A stretch of 64,000 nt of DNA from an uncultured Myxococcales bacterium (GTDB lineage: Bacteria; Myxococcota_A; Polyangia; Polyangiales; Polyangiaceae): positions 1 through 64,000 of the forward strand of contig CALFEQ010000153.1 of NCBI GenBank assembly GCA_937949945.1, in the 5' to 3' direction. Position numbers and translations under genes: made by a program. The notes under the pieces are model-generated. The model saw nothing but the letters and a program-made list of their open reading frames with translations. It was not told the DNA's origin and ran no database searches. Numbering within the stretch: position 1 is the stretch's first letter; each line of letters starts with the position of its first letter. Below are positions 42,274 through 50,002 of the stretch, in pieces.

Positions 42274-43389
42274 TCAAGCGGCTCGCTTGCTCGGAGGGAC
42301 GCTCGCTTGCGTGATGCGGTCGACGAGGGCGAGCGCCTGAGCAACGACCTGATCCATGTTGTAGTACTTGTACGTCGCGAGCCGTCCGACGAAGTGCACC
42401 TTCGGCGTGGCGTCCGCGAGCGCCTTGTACTGCGCATAGAGCTGAGCGTTCTGAGGCCGGGGGACGGGGTAGTAGGGGTCTCCCTCGTCCGTCGGGAACT
42501 CGTAGACCACGCTCGTCTTCGGGTGCTCTTGGCCCGTCAGGTACTTGAACTCGGTGATGCGCGTGTACGCGTGCTCGTTCGGGTAGTTCACGACGGGCGC
42601 GGGCTGGAACACCTCCACGTCGTGCGTCTCGAACTGGAAGTGGAGCGAGCGATACGGGAGCTTGCCGTACCGGTAGTCGAAGAACGCGTCGATGGGGCCC
42701 GAGTAGATCATCTCGCGCCACTCGACCTCGTGCACGATCTGCCGGTAGTCCGTGTTGAGGACGATACGGATGTTGGGGTGCTGGAGCATCCGCTCGAACA
42801 GCCGCGTGTAGCCGTGCCGCGGCATCACCTGGAAACGGTCCGTGAAGTAACGCGGGTCGCGGTTCGTCCGAGCCGGGACGCGCGCGGCGACGGACGCGTC
42901 GAGCTCGGAGGGATCGAGCCCCCACTGCTTGCGCGTGTAGCCGCGGAAGAACTTCTCGTAGAGGTCGCGCCCGACCTTGGAGACGACGGCGTCCTCGCTC
43001 GTGCGGACGTGCGGGACCTTCTCGGCGCGCGACGCGTAGAACGCCTCGATCGTCGTTTCGTCGACGTCGATCCCGTAGAGCTTGCAGACGGTGTCGATGT
43101 TGATCGGGAACGGGAGGAGCTTGCCGTCGACGTGCGCGAGCACGCGGTGCTCGTAGGGCCGCCACTCGGTGAAGCGCGAGAGGTACTCGTAGATCCGCGG
43201 CGAGTCCGTGTGGAAGATGTGCGGTCCGTACTTGTGCACGAGCACGCCCGCGTCGTCGTAGTGGTCGAACGCGTTTCCGCCGACGTGGTTGCGGCGGTCG
43301 CAGACGAGGACTCTGTTGCCCTGAGCGGCGAGGCGCTCGGCGCAGACGCTGCCGGCGAAACCGGCGCCGACGATCAGGTAGTCGAACAC
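42274..43389 (-). CDS. glf: UDP-galactopyranose mutase
   Basis: 371 residues from GTG. N-terminal FAD motif IVGAGFAGSV, CDRRNHVGGNAFD, GPHIFHTD, FPINIDTV, YTRKQWG and GRLATYKYYNMDQ are the bacterial Glf landmarks and include the substrate-binding Tyr/Arg set. It converts UDP-galactopyranose to UDP-galactofuranose, using reduced FAD. Overlaps the upstream glycosyltransferase by 16 bases; GH2 begins 8 bases downstream. This is the key evidence that the operon handles galactofuranose. Confidence 0.97.
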   Translation of the reverse strand: MFDYLIVGAGFAGSVCAERLAAQGNRVLVCDRRNHVGGNAFDHYDDAGVLVHKYGPHIFHTDSPRIYEYLSRFTEWRPYEHRVLAHVDGKLLPFPINIDTVCKLYGIDVDETTIEAFYASRAEKVPHVRTSEDAVVSKVGRDLYEKFFRGYTRKQWGLDPSELDASVAARVPARTNRDPRYFTDRFQVMPRHGYTRLFERMLQHPNIRIVLNTDYRQIVHEVEWREMIYSGPIDAFFDYRYGKLPYRSLHFQFETHDVEVFQPAPVVNYPNEHAYTRITEFKYLTGQEHPKTSVVYEFPTDEGDPYYPVPRPQNAQLYAQYKALADATPKVHFVGRLATYKYYNMDQVVAQALALVDRITQASVPPSKRAA

Positions 43390-44531
43390 GGCTTTCCCTC
43401 CTCGACCCCACGTGACGTGGCTCGCGCGGCGAGCGCCTCGTGAATGAGCGCATTCATGCGCGCCCAAGTGCGGTCCCAGGAAGTCTGGGCGAGCATGGCG
43501 TCTCGCGCGCGCTCGTGCGCGAGCGCCGCCGGCGTCCCTCGCTCCCGGAGGGCGGCGTCGATCGCCGCGACGAACGGCATGGGATGGTCGGCGATCCGAA
43601 CGATGTTCTCGTTTCCGTAAGGGTCGACGACGTCGCGAATGGACGTCGAGACGACCGGCCGACCTGCGGCGAGGTACTCGAGCGTCTTGGTGGGGCTGAT
43701 GAACTTCGTCGCGTCGTTCCGAGCGAACGGCATCATCGCGACGTCCCAGCCGGCGATGTACGACGGGAGCTCGGCGTACTGCTTGAAGCCGAGCCAGTGG
43801 ATGTTCGGGCGGCGCGGGAGCGTGGAGGCGTCGATCTTGACGACCGGGCCGAGAAAGACGAGGTGCAGGTCCGGCCGCAGACGGGCGATGCCGTCGACGA
43901 GCTCGAGGTCGAGTCGCTCGTCGATCACGCCGAAGAACCCGACGCGCGGTCGCGGGATCGTCTCCTGGTCCGGCGGTTCCGGCAGCGGCGTCCGCGCCTT
44001 CTCGAAGTGTCCGAAGTCGACGCTGCTCGGGAACGCGTGGACGCGAGGATGCCGACCGCGCTTCGCCTCGTAGAGGCTCCGGCCTCCGGTGAAGACGAGG
44101 TCCGCCATGGCGAACAGCTCGTCTTCGCGCTCGCGGAGCTCGACGGGCGCGCCCTTGAAGTTGGACAGCTCGTCCATGCAGTCGTACACGCAACCCACGG
44201 CGTCGAGCCCGCGCACCATCCGGACCGCCATCGGCGTGTAGAGCCAGAGCAGCGGTCGCTTCACGCGCGCGCGAACGACGAGGCGCGCGAGCAGCTCGCG
44301 CTGGATGCGGTCGACCTCGTCGCCCGACGTCCCCGGAGGAAGGCGGGGAACGACGACGTGGAGGTCGCCCTCGACGTGCACCGTGTCCATCCGGGGCGTA
44401 TCGGCGTCGAAGTGAGGTTCTTCCACGAAGAACACCCGACGCTGACGCGCGCACCGGCTCATCAGGTGGTTCGGTCGCTGGAAGACGAACCCCCAGCGGA
44501 GATGCGACAGGCAAAGCACGTCATCGAACAT
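43374..44531 (-). CDS. GT-B glycosyltransferase, possibly galactofuranosyl-transferring
   Basis: 385 residues. A GT1/GT4-like two-Rossmann fold: N-terminal CLSHLRWGFVFQRPNHLM and C-terminal GFFGVIDERLDLELV and FISPTKTLEYLAAGRPVVST (donor-binding). No membrane helix. It lies between galE and glf and overlaps glf, so the natural guess is transfer of galactose or galactofuranose to a cell-surface glycan; the acceptor is unknown. The N-terminal QRPNHLM form is common in cluster-linked transferases of proteobacteria. Confidence 0.9.
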   Translation of the reverse strand: MFDDVLCLSHLRWGFVFQRPNHLMSRCARQRRVFFVEEPHFDADTPRMDTVHVEGDLHVVVPRLPPGTSGDEVDRIQRELLARLVVRARVKRPLLWLYTPMAVRMVRGLDAVGCVYDCMDELSNFKGAPVELREREDELFAMADLVFTGGRSLYEAKRGRHPRVHAFPSSVDFGHFEKARTPLPEPPDQETIPRPRVGFFGVIDERLDLELVDGIARLRPDLHLVFLGPVVKIDASTLPRRPNIHWLGFKQYAELPSYIAGWDVAMMPFARNDATKFISPTKTLEYLAAGRPVVSTSIRDVVDPYGNENIVRIADHPMPFVAAIDAALRERGTPAALAHERARDAMLAQTSWDRTWARMNALIHEALAARATSRGVEEGKPCSTT

Positions 44532-44541
44532 GTGGTTCTCC

Positions 44542-45570
44542 TCACGTCACGGCGGGGCGGATCGCATCAGTCTCCTCGGCGGGCCGTTCGTGCTCGGGGC
44601 GCCACCGGCGTCGTGCTTCCCAGGCGTCGCTCGCCATGCGCTCGATGGAGGAGCGCGACGGGCGCCACCCGAGGCGCTCCTGCGCGAGGCGTGGGCTGGC
44701 GATCAGGACCGGCGGATCGCCTTCGCGGCGCGGGCCGTACACGACCGGTATCTGCCGACCGGTGATTGCCCGGCACGCGCGGACGACCTCCTCGACGGAG
44801 TAGCCCGTCCCGGTGCCGAGGTTGAACGCACCGCTCTCGCCGCCCCTCTCGAGGTACTCGAGCGCCGCGAGATGGGCCTCGGCGAGGTCGGCCACGTGGA
44901 CGTAATCCCGGATGCAGGTGCCGTCGGGCGTCGGGTAGTCACGCCCGAAGACGACGAGGGACTCCCGCAGCCCGAGGGCGGTGTCGAGCACGAGGGGGAT
45001 GAGATGCGTTTCGGGGTCGTGGAGCTCGGCGAGCCCGCGGGCGGCGTCGGCTCCGGCGGCGTTGAAGTAGCGGAGGGCGGCGTAGGACAGGCCGTACGCG
45101 TGCGCGTAGCTCGCGAGCATCCGCTCGATCGCGAGCTTCGTCTCGCCGTACGGCGTGATCGGCCGCGTGGGGTCGGACTCGGCGATGGGGATGCGCTCGG
45201 GCGTTCCGTACACCGCCGCGGTCGACGACAGGATGAACCTCCGTACGCCCGCGTCGAGGGCGCATTCGAGCAGCTTCGTCGTGGAGACGAGGTTGCCCAT
45301 CCAGTAGAGCCGCGGATCCGCCACCGACTCGGCGACCTGGATCCTCGCAGCGAAGTGGATGATCGCGTCGATGTCGTGCTCCTCGAGCACGTGTGCGATC
45401 GCCGTCTCGTCTGCGACGTCGGCCTGCACGAATGGGACGTCCGGAGGCACGAGGCTCCGATGTCCAAAGGAGAGGTCGTCGACGACGACGACATCTCGCC
45501 CCGCGTCGCGCAGGCACGCGACCATGTGCGATCCGATGAAGCCTGCGCCTCCCGTGACGAGCACCGCCAT
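44542..45570 (-). CDS. galE: UDP-glucose 4-epimerase
   Basis: 342 residues from MAVLVTGGAGF (an upstream ATG at 45597 is possible). GGAGFIGS cofactor motif, DLSFG, SSTAAVYG, catalytic YGETKLA and LRYFNAAGA are all in place. It interconverts UDP-glucose and UDP-galactose and so feeds glf directly. First gene of the operon galE-GT-glf-GH2-galK-GH1/RmlD; GT starts 10 bases after its stop. The 272-base region upstream probably carries the promoter. Confidence 0.95.
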   Translation of the reverse strand: MAVLVTGGAGFIGSHMVACLRDAGRDVVVVDDLSFGHRSLVPPDVPFVQADVADETAIAHVLEEHDIDAIIHFAARIQVAESVADPRLYWMGNLVSTTKLLECALDAGVRRFILSSTAAVYGTPERIPIAESDPTRPITPYGETKLAIERMLASYAHAYGLSYAALRYFNAAGADAARGLAELHDPETHLIPLVLDTALGLRESLVVFGRDYPTPDGTCIRDYVHVADLAEAHLAALEYLERGGESGAFNLGTGTGYSVEEVVRACRAITGRQIPVVYGPRREGDPPVLIASPRLAQERLGWRPSRSSIERMASDAWEARRRWRPEHERPAEETDAIRPAVT

Positions 45571-45842
45571 TGCGCTCGTGGGGGTTGCATCGCGCATGCC
45601 CCGTCCCGCGATCGCGGTGGCGGTCGCGCCCCATGCATCGAGGCCGCGACCGTCGGAGGGGCGAGGACGGATTCTCGCCCCCGCGTCCCCGCGTCCCGAC
45701 GCCTCGTGCGCCGATGAGGCGCGATGGCCGGTCGATTCACGTCACACTTGGCGCCGATCGCCCGTCCCCGGCTTCGGGCGTGCAGCTCAAGGATGAGCCG
45801 TCTCTCGGGTCGCGCTCCGCCGTCGTTCCGCCGTGCTCGCGA
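45571..45842. promoter_or_regulatory. Likely promoter region of the galE operon
   Basis: 272 bases with no gene, between the GH43 stop and galE. I see short GC-rich direct repeats (CCGCGTC-type, about 45679-45695) but no clear -35/-10 pair. The gap separates GH43 from the galE operon even though they share strand, so a second promoter is likely here. Confidence 0.4.
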
Positions 45843-46865
45843 TCAGAGTCGAGGTTGTCTCGGTGGCTCGATCGTGGGCGCGCCGTTCGAGAACGACAGG
45901 CGCGAGAGGCGCAGCGATCGCACCCCGCCGGAGGCGTACGTCGTGTGTGGAGCGGTCCAGGCGTGGAACGCCATCCAGGGGCGCCCGAGCGTGTCCTTGA
46001 AGATCTCTTGTCCGCCGGGCCCGAGCATCGTTCCGGTGCTCTTCATCAGCGGACCGTCGAGCGTCATCTTCCTGCAGGGTCCGGTCGGCGACTCGCAGCG
46101 TGCCCAGCCGATGGCGTAGTCCGCGCTCTCGAACCAGTTCGCCGAGTAGAACAGGAAGAGGCTGTCTCCCTCCCGCACCATCGAGGGGCCTTCGATGAGC
46201 GGCCCCTCCCACTCGCGATCGGTCGTCAGCAGCGGAGACGGCTCCCCGATCACGGAGAGCCCGTCGTCGGAGAGCCGCTGCGACCAGATGCGTGGGCGGG
46301 TGCGGCACGCGGGGCTGTTCTCGTCGCTCTTCCACAAGAGATAGACGTGGCCGCTCGTGTCCACGAACGGGCTCGGGTCGATCGATCCGCAGAAGGCCGA
46401 GTCGCCGCTCGTCTGGCAGATGAACGGGCGGGGAGAGTCGTCGACGTAGGGCCCCTCGGGCCGCTCGGCCGTGCCGCGAGAGATGCACTGGAACCCCGAG
46501 CTCGTGTCGCGCGCCGTGTAATAGAGGACCCAGCGCTGGTCGCGCCGCAGCACCGACGGCGCCCACGTGAAGTTCTTCTTCGCCCACGACGGCAGCACGG
46601 GCAGCGCGTCTCCGAGCAACGTCCACGTCATCATGTCGCGCGAGCGCGCGACCTGGACGTTGTGTCCGTCGTCGATTCCCGTGGCGAACGCGTAGTACGT
46701 CTCTCCGTCGAGGAGCACGAACGGGTCGGGGAAATCCGATGCAGCCGTTCGTGTCTCGATCTCGTCGGGATCGGGGAGCGCGACCGCGCGCGCCGGGACG
46801 ACGGCGAGCGATGGGAGCGCGAGCACGAAGAGCAGGCGAGCAGCCGTACGAGCTCGGGCGAACAT
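45843..46865 (-). CDS. Secreted GH43-family glycosidase
   Basis: 340 residues with a signal peptide (VVPARA). Five-bladed propeller pattern: Asp47 in SDFPDPF (general base), Asp163 in GSIDPSPF (pKa modulator) and Glu225 in LIEGPSMV (acid) fit GH43. Family members cleave arabinan, xylan side chains, galactan or galactofuranosides. Four or more Cys in the mature part suggest an extracytoplasmic location. It is on the same strand as and upstream of the galE operon; its product galactose could be imported for galK. Divergent from the ABC exporter. Confidence 0.85.
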   Translation of the reverse strand: MFARARTAARLLFVLALPSLAVVPARAVALPDPDEIETRTAASDFPDPFVLLDGETYYAFATGIDDGHNVQVARSRDMMTWTLLGDALPVLPSWAKKNFTWAPSVLRRDQRWVLYYTARDTSSGFQCISRGTAERPEGPYVDDSPRPFICQTSGDSAFCGSIDPSPFVDTSGHVYLLWKSDENSPACRTRPRIWSQRLSDDGLSVIGEPSPLLTTDREWEGPLIEGPSMVREGDSLFLFYSANWFESADYAIGWARCESPTGPCRKMTLDGPLMKSTGTMLGPGGQEIFKDTLGRPWMAFHAWTAPHTTYASGGVRSLRLSRLSFSNGAPTIEPPRQPRL

Positions 46866-46900
46866 CTTTCGCCTCGTGGTTAGCGGCAGCGGGACGCTCT

Positions 46901-46965
46901 GTCACGCTCTCGGTAGCTCCGACGGACGAAAGTCGCTCAGCCTTTCTCGCGAGCGCGAGCGTGAC
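46901..46965. promoter_or_regulatory. Inverted repeat GTCACGCTC / GAGCGTGAC in divergent promoter
   Basis: Two perfect 9-base arms at 46901-46909 and 46957-46965, separated by 47 bases, in the region between the divergent GH43 and ABC-exporter genes. Such spacing suits a looping repressor or a pair of operators that co-control both genes. Confidence 0.4.
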
Positions 46966-47032
46966 GCGCTCTGCTGTACGCCTTGCAGGGCGGGCATCTC
47001 TCGATGCCCCAAGTCTCCGCAATGGAGGGTTG

Positions 47033-48931
47033 ATGGCCGTGCGAACGACGACGCACCCGGTCGCAGGAGGCGCAGGTCGAGCCGCCGAGCGCGCGGAGCC
47101 CGGCCCACGCGAGCACGAGACACCGCTCGGAGTCCTCCGGGAGCTCTTCCGGTACGTCCGACCGCATCGCAAGTACGCCTGGCTCACGCTCTTCTTCGGC
47201 ACGCTCGGCTTCGCGTTGTCCTTCGCGTACCCGTGGATCATCGGGAACGTGGTCGACGTCGTGACGGCGCCCGACATGACCGCGGAGCATCGGCGCAGCG
47301 TCGTCCTGCAGATGACCGCGCTCGCGGCGCTCACGGCCGTGATGCACGCGGTCGTGGTCTACGGGCGAGGGCACTTCAACGTGCACCTCGGCCACGGCGT
47401 CGTCGTCGACATCCGCCGCGCGCTGTTCGACCACCTCCAGAGCCTGAGCCTCGGCTTCTTCACGGAGGCGCGGACGGGCTCGATCATGTCGCGGATCCTC
47501 CACGACGTGCACGAGGCGACGGCGCTGATCTACACGGGGGTGCTCGTCGTCGCGCTCGACGCGGCGCAGCTCGCGATCGCGATCGCGCTTCTCCTCGCGC
47601 TGAGCTGGAAGCTCACGCTCGCGTGCATGGCGCTCTTCCCGCTCTACGCGCTGGTGTTCTGGCGCATGAACCCGCGCGTGCGTCGAGCGAGCGAGCGGAT
47701 GCACGAGCAGTACTGCCGGATCTCCGGCAACGTCGCCGAGCAGCTCGCCGGACAGGCGCTCATCAAGACGTACGTGGCCGAGCAGCGTGAGTCGAAGCGC
47801 TTCGCCGACGAGCTCCGCCGGCATCACGGCCTCGTGACCGCGCAGAGCCACGAGGGCCACCTCGTGAACGGAGCGAGCGAGGTCCTCGTCCATCTCGGGA
47901 CGACGACGGTCGTGGGCTACGGCGGCTGGCTCGCGCTCGGATCGGAGCTGACGGCGGGCGAGATGACGCGGTTCCTCGGCTACATGCTCATCATGTTCGG
48001 CCCGGTCCGGCGCTTCGCCGAGCTGAACATCACCTACCAGACGAGCCTGTCGGCGATGCGGCGCGTGTTCCGCGTCTTCGACGTGAAGCCGGCCATCGTC
48101 GAGCCGAAGCGTCCGCTCCGTCGCACGACGCCGCGCGGGCACGTCCGCTTCGAGCACGTGCGCTTCCGCTACGACGAGCGCAGCCGCGAGGCCGGCTCGC
48201 GCCTCGAGGAGGGCGACGCGCTCGAAGCCACGGGGCCCGAGCCAAGCCGCTGGGTGCTCGACGACGTGTCGCTCGAGGCCAAGCCCGGCGAGCGGATCGC
48301 GATCGTCGGGCCGTCCGGCACCGGGAAGACCACGCTCGTGTGTCTGCTCCCGCGCCTCTACGACGTGCACGAGGGGCGCGTCCTCGTCGACGGCGTGGAC
48401 GTCCGCGACTACTCCCTGCGCGCGTTGCGCTCGGCGATCGCGATCGTGCAGCAAGACACGTTCATCTTCACCGGCACCGTGCGAGACAACATCGCTTATG
48501 GCAGGCCCGACGCCTCCGACGAGGAGGTCGTACGCGCCGCGATCGCCGCCCACGCGCACGAGTTCATCGTGCGCCTCCCCGACGGCTACGCGACGCACCT
48601 CGGCGAACGCGGCGTCAACCTCTCGGGCGGACAGCGCCAGCGCCTCTCCATCGCGCGCGCGCTCCTGAAGGACCCGCGCATCCTCATCCTCGACGAGGCG
48701 ACGAGCGCCCTCGACGCGGAGAGCGAGGCCGCCGTCCAGCGCGCGCTCGAGGTCGCGATGGAGTCGCGCACCTGCTTCGTCGTCGCGCACCGCCTGAGCA
48801 CGATCAAGAACGCCGACCGCATCGTCGTCCTCGACCGCGGTCGCATCGTCGAGACGGGCACGCACACGGAGCTGCTCGAGCGAGGCGGCGTCTATGCGCG
48901 TCTGGTCGAGCATCAGACGGCGCTCGCATGA
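47033..48931 (+). CDS. ABC exporter, fused membrane and ATPase domains
   Basis: 632 residues. Six-helix transmembrane domain (about 40-340), then the ATPase: Walker A GPSGTGKTT (426-434), signature LSGGQ (530-534), Walker B ILILDEATSAL, and the final AHRLST. An unusual insert of about 25 residues (SREAGSRLEEGDALEATGPEPSR region) separates the A-loop Tyr (FRYD) from the next strand. It belongs to the MsbA/lipid-and-peptide exporter type; next to sugar genes it may flip a glycolipid or export oligosaccharide. Starts after GGAGGGTTG and overlaps nothing. Confidence 0.92.
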   Translation: MAVRTTTHPVAGGAGRAAERAEPGPREHETPLGVLRELFRYVRPHRKYAWLTLFFGTLGFALSFAYPWIIGNVVDVVTAPDMTAEHRRSVVLQMTALAALTAVMHAVVVYGRGHFNVHLGHGVVVDIRRALFDHLQSLSLGFFTEARTGSIMSRILHDVHEATALIYTGVLVVALDAAQLAIAIALLLALSWKLTLACMALFPLYALVFWRMNPRVRRASERMHEQYCRISGNVAEQLAGQALIKTYVAEQRESKRFADELRRHHGLVTAQSHEGHLVNGASEVLVHLGTTTVVGYGGWLALGSELTAGEMTRFLGYMLIMFGPVRRFAELNITYQTSLSAMRRVFRVFDVKPAIVEPKRPLRRTTPRGHVRFEHVRFRYDERSREAGSRLEEGDALEATGPEPSRWVLDDVSLEAKPGERIAIVGPSGTGKTTLVCLLPRLYDVHEGRVLVDGVDVRDYSLRALRSAIAIVQQDTFIFTGTVRDNIAYGRPDASDEEVVRAAIAAHAHEFIVRLPDGYATHLGERGVNLSGGQRQRLSIARALLKDPRILILDEATSALDAESEAAVQRALEVAMESRTCFVVAHRLSTIKNADRIVVLDRGRIVETGTHTELLERGGVYARLVEHQTALA

Positions 48932-48937
48932 CCTGCC

Positions 48938-49858
48938 TCAGACCGAGTTCCGAGGGGCGCCCTGCCACCGCGCCGCGAGCAGCGGGAACATCGTCTCGCC
49001 CATCGCCCAGATGTGATCGATGTGATCGCGCGCGGTCCGACCTTCGAAGCCGATGACGTGGAAGTCACCCTTGTCGACCCGATAGAGGGGGCGCATGTTC
49101 CGTGGCGCCGCCGGCGGAGGTGCTTGCCTCTCGAGATCGAGCGAGGCGAGGCGCAGGACGGTGCCCACCGTCTCGGTGACGTTCGCGTACCCGTGCGTCT
49201 CGATCGCCGAGTGCGTCATCACGAAGAGCTTCTCACCGCGCGCCGCCTCTTCGCTCAAGCGGGCGTACTTCGCGAGCGAGGACTCGTCGATGATGCGCCG
49301 CTTCTTGTCGACGTACGGCGCGTGGAGCCCGTCGGCCAGCAGCACGGCGTCGACCCGCGCGCGCGCCTTCTCGTGCTTCATGATCGCGCCGACCGCACCG
49401 AACCCGGCGCTCCATGCCGACAGCGCGACGCGTCCGATTCGCGCTCTTCGCGGCGCGCGCCCGCTCTGCATCACGAGGCGGTGCGTCTTGGCGAGGATCC
49501 GGTCGAGCGCCTTCGGGCTCCGGTACCACTTGCCGTATCGGCTCGGGACGGCGCCGAGGTTGATCGTCACGACCGCGGCGTTGATGCCGGCGGCGGTGAC
49601 GTTCGCCTCCTGCGCGCGCGGCATGCCGTGGAAATGAACGATGACGTCGTATTTCCCGCCGACCACGCGGAAGTCGGCGGGCAAGAACAGCTGCGCCCGG
49701 CCCGCCCTCACGCGGTACGCACCGTCCTTGGCCGCGGCCCGCGTCGTAGCCCTGCTCGCCCGCGCAGCGTACGCATCGCCGCCGTCGAGCACGGCGACGC
49801 CCGCGAAGACCGAGAGCAGGATGCACGCGACGTGCTTCGTGAGCCTGAAAGACGCCAT
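48938..49858 (-). CDS. Exported alpha/beta-hydrolase-like protein
   Basis: 306 residues with a signal peptide (about 1-32). Core strand DVIVHFHGMP, nucleophile elbow ALSAWSAGFGA (Ser150), Asp176 in LLADGLH and late His279/282 in DHIDHI make a plausible catalytic triad. No lid domain. Substrate unknown; it should act in the periplasm or outside. It ends 6 bases from the convergent ABC-exporter stop and shares its promoter region with the divergent PDZ lipoprotein, which carries a striking inverted repeat. Confidence 0.68.
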   Translation of the reverse strand: MASFRLTKHVACILLSVFAGVAVLDGGDAYAARASRATTRAAAKDGAYRVRAGRAQLFLPADFRVVGGKYDVIVHFHGMPRAQEANVTAAGINAAVVTINLGAVPSRYGKWYRSPKALDRILAKTHRLVMQSGRAPRRARIGRVALSAWSAGFGAVGAIMKHEKARARVDAVLLADGLHAPYVDKKRRIIDESSLAKYARLSEEAARGEKLFVMTHSAIETHGYANVTETVGTVLRLASLDLERQAPPPAAPRNMRPLYRVDKGDFHVIGFEGRTARDHIDHIWAMGETMFPLLAARWQGAPRNSV

Positions 49859-49886
49859 TTCCGGCCGCAGCGAGCGAGCTCAACTC

Positions 49887-49932
49887 TGACACGTGGAGAT
49901 CACCGGGCACGTCTCGGGATCATCACGTGTCA
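49887..49932. promoter_or_regulatory. Long inverted repeat TGACACGTGnnGATC between divergent genes
   Basis: TGACACGTG at 49887-49895 and its complement CACGTGTCA at 49924-49932, each extended inward by GATC after two variable bases, giving two 15-base inverted copies around a short spacer. Located between the hydrolase-like gene and the PDZ lipoprotein, 30-70 bases from either start. It looks like a dimeric-regulator operator controlling both. Confidence 0.6.
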
Positions 49933-50002
49933 ACGGCTGATCTCGCATGCACGGAGTTCTACAGGCGGCTCGATCTCCCTGATACGATCGGTAGGCGATC
50001 GC

